The notes under the pieces: model-generated
Told to the model about the DNA's origin: nothing
The model's database searches: none
The model's input: only the letters and a program-made list of their open reading frames with translations
Assembly: GCA_029339505.1 (NCBI GenBank)
Contig: JAQISU010000345.1
Coordinates: 1,883,501 to 1,947,500, forward strand
Length of the DNA: 64,000 bases
Direction: 5' to 3'
Origin: Unio delphinus
Lineage: Eukaryota > Mollusca > Bivalvia > Unionida > Unionidae
Program-made: the position numbers and the translations under genes
In this document: piece by piece, positions 33,856 through 41,509 of the stretch
How positions within the stretch are numbered: position 1 is the first letter of the stretch
Layout of the letters: the number at the start of each line of letters is the position of its first letter

Positions 33856-34185
33856 CTATTTGTCTAATTCGTTAATTGGCTGAATTATAACATTGGAAAA
33901 TCTTTTTATATAATCAGCCGTAGTTTTTATGATTTTGCTATTGACGTCGTCAGGATTTTTGATTCTTCGCTTGTCATAATAACGTTTTAACTCTCTATAA
34001 CGCTTACCCCCGCAATTAATGCATAACTGCGACTTGCCTCTTACACCTACCCCACAATGCAAGCATGGTAGAGGTCCCTCCGAACCGTTTCTCACACTCT
34101 GCATATGATACCCACAGAATTCATTTCTGCATGATTTGTTACACGGAGTCTTTGATCCAATCATAAGCCATTTGCAATGATTCAT
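33856..34185 (-). CDS. Cysteine-rich zinc-binding protein (109 aa)
   Basis: Residues 1-60 hold a CxxC-type array: C4, C15, C19, C24 and H27 (CNKSCRNEFCGYH), then C41, C44 (CLHCG), and C55, C58 (CINCG). This suggests two small zinc-binding modules. The C-terminal half is a basic helix followed by a plain tail. Compact proteins of this layout, with C-x-W-x-I near the start, are found beside the polymerase gene in Polintons as I remember them. A DNA- or RNA-binding regulatory role is inferred. The start codon overlaps that of the polymerase gene on the other strand by 9 bp. Confidence 0.55.
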   Translation of the reverse strand: MNHCKWLMIGSKTPCNKSCRNEFCGYHMQSVRNGSEGPLPCLHCGVGVRGKSQLCINCGGKRYRELKRYYDKRRIKNPDDVNSKIIKTTADYIKRFSNVIIQPINELDK

Positions 34186-37100
34186 TATATAAAATTTTCT
34201 TATTTAAATACTTGTTTTAATTATAAGGAGTTCAAGAGATTATCGAAAATTAAGCCTTGGAAAAATGTTAGATTTAATCTCGATAGAATCTCTGATATAC
34301 CTAAAAGTCTAGTAGATGATAAACCACTATTGAGTAAAATCAGCGACTGTTTTAATGAGTTTAAGCGTGATGGAGCATCTCATACGTGGTCGACATTTCG
34401 AATTATTGATGAAGATGTCAATGTACCTGTAATTGATGCTACTATGAATGATATAAGAGCAGCTGTGATACTTTCACACCTTGGTGAAATTGCAAAGCAA
34501 TTTCTACGGAGGTATTTTTTTAGAATAAAATTCATTATCGAAGAGGAAGGTGAATGGATTATCAGAGATAAATTTGACCCAATCCTTAAGGATAAAAAAA
34601 CTGTTATTGTGAGTAGAGATTCCAAACCAGGAATTCTAACTGGAATTGACAAACCATACTATGAGAAATCTTACCCTGTAACAGCAGTTGTGTATGGGTT
34701 ATATCCAATAAATAATAATCCTAATATTACAAAACTAGCTCCGATGTTTTCATCATCAATGGCTTTGCCACTTAATTGTGTAGCAACACGGTTAATAGAA
34801 CACTTCAAAAATGCATCCCGGGGAAACAAATTAACTGATCTACGAAGAAAAAAAATAACCGAATGGGAACTAACAGTGAAACAGCGCGGGGCAACGATTT
34901 CCGATATAGCTAAATTAGAAGCATTATTAAAATTTCCAATATCGGTAGCGACAATAACCGGAGAAGTATTATACGAACCGAAATATCAATCGCGAGGAGC
35001 TCCAATTGAAATTATTGATCATAACAAACACGCGTGGACACCCGCGGTAAATATATTTCCACGAGAAAGAACTGTTCGATATATCCCCCGGAAATTTTCC
35101 GGGAAATTTTCAGATGATTTCTATGAAGAGAAATTATTTGATGCTATTCACGCGTTAACCAAAGACGACCCTGTGTCAGTATGGTTACTCAGGAGTAATG
35201 AGGATCCGGAAATAGGATTTGATCAGTTTGTAAAACCAAATGGTGAATTATATCGAACTGAAGAATTAGATACTAGAATGAGAAAAATCGCTAATGAGTA
35301 CTTAGAAGGAAACACTAGCATTTCTACAGAAAAACTACTTACGGATAGTTTTACTATTCCATCAGTGGTAGCTCACTTCGCACGAGAAAAGAATTCATGG
35401 CGCCCAACACGAAGTGATTTTCTGGAGGATGTGAAGTTGAGTTGCGTCGAATTTGGTCATGGAGGATTGTGGAATACGAAATACTCACGTGATGGTATGA
35501 TTTCAATTGATATATCCGCGTGTTATCCTGGAAGTTTTCTCGGATATGGAGAATGCTCTGAATATTTTAAACGATTTGGACATCCCACACATGAAATGAC
35601 TCGTGTTGCGATTAATGGTCCATTGCCTGATTTTGATTTAACCGGGTTCGCTCGTGTGATATCATTCGAATTAGCTACAGGGTTACATCCGTGTAGTTAT
35701 CTTTGGCTTGGTAGACATATGTATGAAAAAGCGTGGATGCCAATTGTGCTATTGCGACATATGATCGATTGTGGTATGCTAATATCGTTAATTGTCAGTG
35801 AAGCGATTATTTGTTATAACGCTCAGAAAGATGTTTGGTTACCAAAACCTGATCTAGAAAAAATAATTAATGAACAACGAAAACAATTTCTAGATGGAAA
35901 TTCGAAGAATTTCAACGAGGAACAAATCATAGATTGGTCTAAGAAATTATTCGAAGGTAGTAATAGAGAGGCTAAAGATCTCGGACGAAAAATAATCGGT
36001 AAATTTACTCAAGGTGGAAGATTTGATAATGCAAAATACTCTTCGAGATTAATCATAGACGATGAAGAATACAATTTCATAATATCTGATTTAATAAAAA
36101 AAGGGAAATTTGTAACCCGTAAGAACGCTTTTCTATCAGGGGAATTAGATGAGGAAGCTTACAAATCTGCGAGCGGAACTAATAATGTTTGGGTAGATGA
36201 TGTCCTTCGAAATGGTAAGAAACTAGGTACGGTTGTTACCTACTGTGATGGAAAAAGTTGTCAATACACACATTTGAGAAGTTCTATGCTAGCCTATTCT
36301 TGTATTAATCTATTCTCGATGATAAACAGATTTCCTAATACCGCGGTTAGAGTAGCTACTGATTCGATGTATATCCATGAGAAATACAAATCAGATGTAG
36401 CTAAATTCACAGATCCTAAGGAAGCATGGGGAAATTGGAGGTTTAAAAAAGAAACATTACATGAGTATTGTAAATCCGCAGACGTTGCTATGGATGATAA
36501 ATACTTGAAAAGTAACCATAATATCTCAGAGATTCAATCAGAATTTTCTACTGCACCGCCCGTATCCGATCCGATTTGTAGATACAAGACAGTTTATTTA
36601 AACGGCTGTGGTGGATCAGGAAAGACAACTCGTGCAATCGAATTATTTCGTCGTAAAAATCCTACGGATTTCACAAACATGATTGTGTTAACACCAACTC
36701 ACAGACTCGACAGAGAGATGATAGCGCGGGGAGTAAAAGCCTGTACTTATCATAGCTTCTTTCGATGGAAAGGCGATACATGGACTCCTGATCGAATGGG
36801 CGATAAATTTATTCCTGAAATAATAATCTGGGATGAAATATGCACGGTATCATTGACAGTATTACAGATATTTCTTGAATGGTTGTTATTGAAAAATACA
36901 AAAGTCGTCATGTGCGGGGATCACGGCCAACCGCAGCCATTTGTTGGTGGATCTCCACATGAATGGTTAAAAGGATTTGTAGATTATTATGAAGAGATTA
37001 ATACCGACCATAGATCACTTGATGAACAATTACGAGAATTCAAAGCGCTAATTAGATTACAACCGGATAAAATCCAATGTGAAATAGCGCGTGAAATAAT

Positions 37101-37872
37101 TTCAGAAACTCCCATGAATGATTTTTGGGAAATGTGGAAGCCAAATGATTTAATAATCGCGAGTAGAAAAATAGTCAGAAACGCACTTCAGATGAAGTTG
37201 TTTGCGCTACATAAAGAAAAATTTGTAACGCTTCCAGTACCACTCTGTTATAGACCTAAGGATACACGAAAGCAGAATATCGACGTTGACATTCCTGGAC
37301 AACAACAAAAGCAGAATTTAGTATTAAATGATATTGTGTTGGTTGATATCAGCGTCGTTAAAGATGCATTAGGTGCTGATAAATCCCCATGGACGTTAGG
37401 TTATGCAGCAACAATACACTCTTCACAGGGATTGACTATATCCGATACAACTCTTTGGATAGTAGATAATCATATTGAGTGGTCAAATTTAGTTTATCTC
37501 GCAGTATCCAGAGTACGGCGAATAAACCAACTTCGAAGAATTGTGGTTAATGATAATGACAATACATTAAGTAATATACACACCGATGATAATATAATCA
37601 GAAAAAAACTCTCTGGTTATAAACAACAGGATAAAAAAAATAAAAGAGAATTTGACATCGATGCTGAATTAATTAAGACACTAAAGCAACAACAGAACAA
37701 TCACTGCGCGAGTTGTAATTGTATAATGAGTTGGAATTGGTCGGATAAAGATCCTCGCCAATTCACCGTAGATAGAAAAGATAACAATCTCGGTCATGTC
37801 AGAAACAATGTGAGGTTGACTTGTCTTGAGTGCAACAGACGCCGGGGTGACAGCACCTTAGGTGCTAGTTAA
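34177..37872 (+). CDS. Family B DNA polymerase fused to SF1 helicase and HNH domain (1231 aa)
   Basis: One uninterrupted frame carries three domains. Residues about 1-430 are of unknown fold and show no clear 3'-5' exonuclease motifs. The polymerase core has motif A (SIDISACYPGS, D445, Y450), motif B (K605-IIGKFTQGG) and motif C (VATDSMYI, D729). A SF1/Pif1-RecD-like helicase follows: Walker A GCGGSGKTT (810-818), DEAD-box-like IIIWDE (882-887), CGDHGQPQP (913-921), ATIHSSQGLT (1078-1087) and VYLAVSRVRR (1106-1115). The last 60 residues are an HNH nuclease: C1177-x2-C1180, DRKDNNLGHVRNNV (1199-1212), C1216-x2-CN. The polymerase is presumably protein-primed, as in other Polintons. The fusion would couple strand separation to synthesis. 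The frame contains several of the element's palindromes (35087, 35309, 35896, 36656). Its stop overlaps the integrase stop by 8 bp. Confidence 0.88.
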   Translation: MIHYIKFSYLNTCFNYKEFKRLSKIKPWKNVRFNLDRISDIPKSLVDDKPLLSKISDCFNEFKRDGASHTWSTFRIIDEDVNVPVIDATMNDIRAAVILSHLGEIAKQFLRRYFFRIKFIIEEEGEWIIRDKFDPILKDKKTVIVSRDSKPGILTGIDKPYYEKSYPVTAVVYGLYPINNNPNITKLAPMFSSSMALPLNCVATRLIEHFKNASRGNKLTDLRRKKITEWELTVKQRGATISDIAKLEALLKFPISVATITGEVLYEPKYQSRGAPIEIIDHNKHAWTPAVNIFPRERTVRYIPRKFSGKFSDDFYEEKLFDAIHALTKDDPVSVWLLRSNEDPEIGFDQFVKPNGELYRTEELDTRMRKIANEYLEGNTSISTEKLLTDSFTIPSVVAHFAREKNSWRPTRSDFLEDVKLSCVEFGHGGLWNTKYSRDGMISIDISACYPGSFLGYGECSEYFKRFGHPTHEMTRVAINGPLPDFDLTGFARVISFELATGLHPCSYLWLGRHMYEKAWMPIVLLRHMIDCGMLISLIVSEAIICYNAQKDVWLPKPDLEKIINEQRKQFLDGNSKNFNEEQIIDWSKKLFEGSNREAKDLGRKIIGKFTQGGRFDNAKYSSRLIIDDEEYNFIISDLIKKGKFVTRKNAFLSGELDEEAYKSASGTNNVWVDDVLRNGKKLGTVVTYCDGKSCQYTHLRSSMLAYSCINLFSMINRFPNTAVRVATDSMYIHEKYKSDVAKFTDPKEAWGNWRFKKETLHEYCKSADVAMDDKYLKSNHNISEIQSEFSTAPPVSDPICRYKTVYLNGCGGSGKTTRAIELFRRKNPTDFTNMIVLTPTHRLDREMIARGVKACTYHSFFRWKGDTWTPDRMGDKFIPEIIIWDEICTVSLTVLQIFLEWLLLKNTKVVMCGDHGQPQPFVGGSPHEWLKGFVDYYEEINTDHRSLDEQLREFKALIRLQPDKIQCEIAREIISETPMNDFWEMWKPNDLIIASRKIVRNALQMKLFALHKEKFVTLPVPLCYRPKDTRKQNIDVDIPGQQQKQNLVLNDIVLVDISVVKDALGADKSPWTLGYAATIHSSQGLTISDTTLWIVDNHIEWSNLVYLAVSRVRRINQLRRIVVNDNDNTLSNIHTDDNIIRKKLSGYKQQDKKNKREFDIDAELIKTLKQQQNNHCASCNCIMSWNWSDKDPRQFTVDRKDNNLGHVRNNVRLTCLECNRRRGDSTLGAS

Positions 37873-37886
37873 GACCACGCGGTGGT
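37852..37886. terminator. Paired hairpins at the convergent polymerase and integrase stops
   Basis: AGCACCTTAGGTGCT (37852-37866) and ACCACGCGGTGGT (37874-37886) are two perfect palindromes straddling both stop codons of the convergent gene ends. They may act in 3'-end formation, or be two more copies of the palindrome family. Confidence 0.4.
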
Positions 37887-38812
37887 AATTGAGTATCCTC
37901 GGGAATCACTTGTAATTGTTCGCGTGTAAAACCCCGCTGAGGAGCAGTTGAATCCAGTCTATAGATTGGAGGTCTACCAGTTGATCGTGTTATACCGGAT
38001 ATATTATGCGTAGTGACACTCCAAATAGGATCAGTAGCTCTTTTTTTACCACCCTCAAGCTCTCCTGGTTCATATAAGTACCTTACAATGACATTACTAC
38101 CAAGAATTGGTTCTTTTTGTGAAATTCCTTGGATTTCCATTTTGATAGACGCCTTCTTAATAGCGTTGACAGGTTTCATATTAATTGTTCTAGTAATCTC
38201 ATTATTGATTGCGGTAATCACAGCTGGTAATCTCTTGACCCATTCACGGGATCGTTTATCCTGGATGAATTCTTTTGCGTATTGATATCCGAATAACCGC
38301 TCAGCAAGGGTTTTATTAAACCGTTCAACAATTGCCTGATCGCGATGTAGCGCAGTGTGTCCTCGTCTGATGGCGACATTATGATGTTTCATCGTAGATG
38401 TAACAACACCTTGAAATTCCTTGCCAGGATCAACTTGTAACAGATTTGGCCAGCGCAGAGGACCTCGTCGATAAATTTTTTCAAATGCAGAAGCTACTTC
38501 AGTAGATGATTTTGTTTTTAACGGTTCTGCTTCTTTGTATCGACTTGCAATATCAACTAACGTTAACGCGTATTTGTAACCGTTGTCATGCGGCAGAAAT
38601 AGTATATCAGCTTGATGAACTTCATTAGGTGTTGTAACATCAAAATGCGAATAGTTAATTTGTTTAGGCGCTGGTAGATAAATTTGCCATATTGCCTGTT
38701 TAGATAACCAGTTTGCCGCTGTAGTTTTTTTCACCTTTGATGCGCTAGCGAGTTTATTGATTGCTGCGTAACCTCTCCAGTATCCTCTCGGAGAATAATA
38801 AATAGATTCCAT
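37865..38812 (-). CDS. Polinton DDE integrase (retroviral-like, 315 aa)
   Basis: The catalytic core has D69 (VHQADILFLP), D128 (LLQVDPGKEF) and E163 (QAIVERFNKTLAERL), a D-D-E triad with 34 residues between the last two, as in retroviral-like integrases. An N-terminal helical region without a clear HHCC zinc finger precedes it; Polinton integrases are often diverged there. The C-terminal third, with VIVRYLYEPGEL and YRLDSTAPQRGFTREQLQVIP, looks like the SH3/chromo-like domain of this family. It inserts the element DNA and gives the short target duplication. The frame is intact, so the element may have been mobile recently. Confidence 0.93.
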   Translation of the reverse strand: MESIYYSPRGYWRGYAAINKLASASKVKKTTAANWLSKQAIWQIYLPAPKQINYSHFDVTTPNEVHQADILFLPHDNGYKYALTLVDIASRYKEAEPLKTKSSTEVASAFEKIYRRGPLRWPNLLQVDPGKEFQGVVTSTMKHHNVAIRRGHTALHRDQAIVERFNKTLAERLFGYQYAKEFIQDKRSREWVKRLPAVITAINNEITRTINMKPVNAIKKASIKMEIQGISQKEPILGSNVIVRYLYEPGELEGGKKRATDPIWSVTTHNISGITRSTGRPPIYRLDSTAPQRGFTREQLQVIPEDTQLPPRGLN

Positions 38813-38830
38813 ATTAAAATGCTAGCATTT

Positions 38831-39190
38831 TCAATTACCAGCACCTAACATCAATTTACCCTTCATAGCAGATTTTACCAACCAAGAAGCCAACTTTTCT
38901 TTGAAGGATTTATCAGGAATAGCATTTAACGCATGAATTAATTTTACATCTGCGAGATGTCTATGTTGAAGATTGCTGCTTTTATAAGCGACATCATGAG
39001 CATGACACGCCTTATCAATAGCGTTTATTGGATATTCGCCGGGTCGGGGCTGATTTTGATCATCAAGTCTGATATCTAATCGTGTTCCCGGTCCACAGTA
39101 GCTATATCCTGGAAGGTGCTTTTCTCCTGGATACTTTGCCCACGGTGTTCCAGGGAGTTTTGTCAATTTGGCTGCAATATCACCTCCTCG
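38831..39190 (-). CDS. Phospholipase A2-like domain, reached by possible -1 frameshift
   Basis: The frame contains the parvovirus-type PLA2 signature: a calcium loop YCGPG and a catalytic AIDKACHAHDVAY, with the His-Asp pair. Such domains breach endosomal membranes in parvoviruses, and PLA2-like domains have been reported in adintoviruses. There is no ATG before the active site in this frame: the frame is open up to 39220, and only a TTG lies at 39164-39166. It overlaps the zinc-ribbon gene, and a slippery AAAAAAC at 39196-39190 places a -1 shift exactly into this frame. MLGAG near the C-terminus fits the protease rule. Loss of an A from the homopolymer (mutation or assembly error) is the alternative explanation. 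Relatives I remember encode both parts in a single frame. Confidence 0.8.
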   Translation of the reverse strand, partial: RGGDIAAKLTKLPGTPWAKYPGEKHLPGYSYCGPGTRLDIRLDDQNQPRPGEYPINAIDKACHAHDVAYKSSNLQHRHLADVKLIHALNAIPDKSFKEKLASWLVKSAMKGKLMLGAGN

Positions 39191-39345
39191 TTTTTTTTTA
39201 AAGGTTTCGTGGAAGTAAATCTAAATTTTTTCGTACTACATTGTACGCATTTACCAGAAAGCGCTGATCGATTATTTTTCGTTGTAATCGTCGTCAAGTC
39301 ATTTGTGCCAGTACGCGTCCTACACTTCACACAATATAGATCCAT
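39163..39345 (-). CDS. Zinc-ribbon protein, DUF5679-like (60 aa), probable N-terminal part of a PLA2 fusion
   Basis: It reads YCVKCRTRTG early and GKCVQCSTKKFRF later: two CxxC pairs about 25 residues apart, a zinc ribbon like DUF5679. A stop comes 24 nt after an A-run at 39191-39199 (nine A on the coding strand). The zero frame ends ILQPN. The ATG is 18 bp from the ATG of the divergent ATPase gene. In related elements, to my memory, this ribbon and the PLA2 domain belong to one protein, so the ribbon may be made alone or extended by frameshifting. Confidence 0.75.
   Translation of the reverse strand: MDLYCVKCRTRTGTNDLTTITTKNNRSALSGKCVQCSTKKFRFTSTKPLKKNEEVILQPN
39190..39196 (-). promoter_or_regulatory. 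A_AAA_AAC slippery heptamer (candidate -1 frameshift site)
   Basis: Read on the minus strand in the zinc-ribbon frame, the codons AAA AAC follow an A, which is a classic -1 slippery sequence. Slipping one base back continues in the PLA2 frame. The zero-frame stop (39165-39163) lies 24 nt further on. A downstream stimulatory structure was not computed. Confidence 0.55.
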
Positions 39346-39363
39346 AATTTATATATAACAGTT
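39346..39363. promoter_or_regulatory. 18-bp bidirectional spacer with TTATATATAA
   Basis: The start codons of the zinc-ribbon gene (-) and ATPase gene (+) are only 18 bp apart, and the palindrome TTATATATAA (39349-39358) sits in the middle. Any promoter elements must overlap the coding sequences. Confidence 0.55.
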
Positions 39364-40026
39364 ATGAATGTAATTGATTATTCAGCTACTCGACGACGGG
39401 AACCTATTAGACACCATGCAATGTTACCAAATTCTATTCGCGCGATTATCATCGGACCATCTGGAAGTGGTAAAACACAATTGCTACTTAATTTGATAAC
39501 GAGATGGATGAAGTGGGATAAATTGTACATGATTGCTCCGAGTGTAGACGATCAACGATGTTATGAAGTATTAAAGGATTTTAATGATGCCGCGCAAAAA
39601 ATTAACGGCGATGGTGTTATTGAGTTTATAACCGATATCGAAGAGGCACCTAGTATTGATGATATTGATGGAAGTATTAACAATTTAGTCGTATATGATG
39701 ATATCATGTTAGATAATCAAAAGAATCCTGCTAGAATATTTTCCAGAGGCAGACATAAAAACACCGATGTGATATATATCACTCAACGTTACACTCAAAT
39801 ACCAAAAGTGATCAGAGATAACTGCAATATGCTGTGTGTATTTAACGGAGTTGATACTCATACTCTTAGAAATATTTGGCAAACTTGGTGCGGTGGTGAT
39901 ATGGATCATAATCGATTTAGAAATTTCTTTAGCCACGCTCAGACAATCCCACACGGATTTGTGACGATAAATTTATCAGACCCTCGGACAAGATATCGTA
40001 TCGGACTTGATCAAATATTTAGTTAG
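39364..40026 (+). CDS. FtsK/HerA-type genome-packaging ATPase (220 aa)
   Basis: The Walker A motif GPSGSGKT is at residues 31-38, and the Walker B VVYDDIM has D112-D113. SRGRHKNTDVIYITQRYTQIP follows, with the Q141-R142 sensor/arginine-type signature of the A32-like, FtsK/HerA packaging ATPases. The enzyme would pump genome DNA into the capsid. The length is typical for Polintons. The last seven codons (GLDQIFS) and the stop lie inside the right terminal repeat, so the terminal repeat is constrained by coding here. Confidence 0.93.
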   Translation: MNVIDYSATRRREPIRHHAMLPNSIRAIIIGPSGSGKTQLLLNLITRWMKWDKLYMIAPSVDDQRCYEVLKDFNDAAQKINGDGVIEFITDIEEAPSIDDIDGSINNLVVYDDIMLDNQKNPARIFSRGRHKNTDVIYITQRYTQIPKVIRDNCNMLCVFNGVDTHTLRNIWQTWCGGDMDHNRFRNFFSHAQTIPHGFVTINLSDPRTRYRIGLDQIFS

Positions 40027-40285
40027 CGCATTAGCAGCCGAGGAGGTGAACGTCAACTAAATGGCATCTTTTTTTTTACCCGAAAACTCCACGAATTTTC
40101 CAAGCATCGTTAACTCAGAACTGAAAGTTCCAAGCAGCAAAGGGGATGGTGACAACAAAAATGGCGTCGTTTTTTTTTTTAATTTTATTTTGATGAATGG
40201 AGGCTTATATTAAGCATTTTCGAGAAAGCCTCAGTTTGCTAAATCGACGCCTGTAAAAGTTGGTCTGTTCACCCTCTCTGCTGCT
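40003..40285 (-). repeat. Polinton right terminal inverted repeat, 283 bp
   Basis: It is the exact reverse complement of 23837-24119 and contains the last seven ATPase codons and stop. The identity of the two copies suggests recent insertion or repeat homogenisation. Confidence 0.96.
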
Positions 40286-40513
40286 AAATGTGTATCATCA
40301 ATACATTAAATGTGTATCATCAATACAATTAAATGTGTATCAATACATTAAATGTGTATCATCAATACATTAAATGTGTTTCATCAAAACATTAAATGCG
40401 TTTCATCAATACATTAAATGTGTATCAATACATTAAATGTGTATCAATATGTTAAATGTGTATCATCAATACTTTAAATGTGTATCATCAATACACTAAA
40501 TGTGTATCATGCA
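40286..40513. repeat. 18-22-bp minisatellite, right part
   Basis: Continuation of the array at 23636-23836, with ACATTAAATGTGTATCATC-type units. The target duplication AAATG occupies its first five bases. Confidence 0.92.
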
Positions 40514-40552
40514 TTACATGCCATGGTATACCAATTTTTATACAGAAATCAG

Positions 40553-40555
<3 letters not shown>

Positions 40556-40630
<75 letters not shown>
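40556..40630. repeat. (TA)n microsatellite
   Basis: About 75 bp of TA directly before the first solo-LTR-like copy. Confidence 0.95.
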
Positions 40631-40634
<4 letters not shown>

Positions 40635-41433
40635 ATGTGCTTAGGCTCGAATAAACAGTAACATAGAAAGAGTGAAAATAACAAGCTTGTAAAAACTTAA
40701 TAAAAGATTTATTGAGCACAAATATTTTCCGGAAAAGAAAAAGTAAACTTACGGTTTAAAGAATCAATTCCAAAATTAATCCAAAAATAATTCAAAATAT
40801 TATCCACTAGAGAAATTGCAAAAGTCCTGATAATGGAATGTCCAAATAATTGCAAGTTTGAATCCCAGCGAAGTATCCAAGATGGAAGACAATGTCACTT
40901 GATGAGGTCAGTTCTTGGTAATAAAATTCTATGAGCACAATTCTTTTCCAGATAAATAACAAAATATTTCCTCTTGATCCAAACGAATTGAAATAATTTC
41001 AAATACAAGGTAATTTAAAATAACTCAAAACGACACAACTTAATATTCTCACAGCCTAAGTTCTACTAAATAGTTCGCTCCAAAACATAATAACAAGAAA
41101 GGGGTCACATGATCTTCTAGAATCTTTTAGAACAAATTTACGGTAAAAAAAATCACATACACACTGTATGACCCAACTAAAAATAGAAAGATGTTTATAA
41201 CAAAGCTCCATAATGTCCTTGGAATCAACCAATCATTTTAAAAGCTTATTTACAACTCTGAAGCCAGGTCAGAAATGAGGTCAGCACCTGGTGTTTATTC
41301 TTAAGAGTACATGTCATCCCACTTTCTTAAAGAATATCTCCCAATGAATGAATCTTAAACTTAAAATGTCAAATTTGAATCCGACAAACAATTAAAATAA
41401 AAAATAAATGACCTAAATCAAATACACATAACA
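40631..41433 (-). mobile_element. Solo-LTR-like repeat, copy 1 (about 803 bp)
   Basis: The ends are TGTTATG and CATAACA, a 7-bp inverted repeat with TG...CA termini. Read on the minus strand, an AATAAA-type signal lies close to the 3' end, as expected for an LTR. Two diverged copies in the same orientation lie at 57405-58212 and 62440-63222. No internal coding region accompanies any of them. The left flank is a TA tract, so a target duplication cannot be judged. Confidence 0.5.
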
Positions 41434-41509
41434 ATATATACAATATAAACATATATATATATAATAAACTGACAACGAACAGCGCAGAACTATTATCTTG
41501 TTTTGTTTG

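Larger units (their letters stand above)
23837..40285 (+). mobile_element. Complete Polinton/Maverick (adintovirus-like) element
   Basis: A 16,449-bp element bounded by 283-bp terminal inverted repeats and a short target duplication. It carries the diagnostic set: DDE integrase, family B DNA polymerase, adenain-type protease, packaging ATPase and capsid-protein candidates. Polintons replicate by a protein-primed polymerase, and those encoding capsid proteins are thought able to form virions. Every frame but one is uninterrupted and the two repeats are identical by eye, so the insertion appears recent. It lies in intron 1 of PFN4. Additions beyond the core set are a SF1 helicase and HNH fused to the polymerase, a NUMOD/HNH endonuclease and a PLA2-like domain. 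Confidence 0.95.

Noticed and set aside
38831..39166. PLA2 gene starting at the TTG at 39164-39166
   Set aside because: A TTG start is unlikely in a eukaryotic host. The frame is open further upstream to 39220 and meets a slippery site in the right phase, so a frameshift or fusion fits better.
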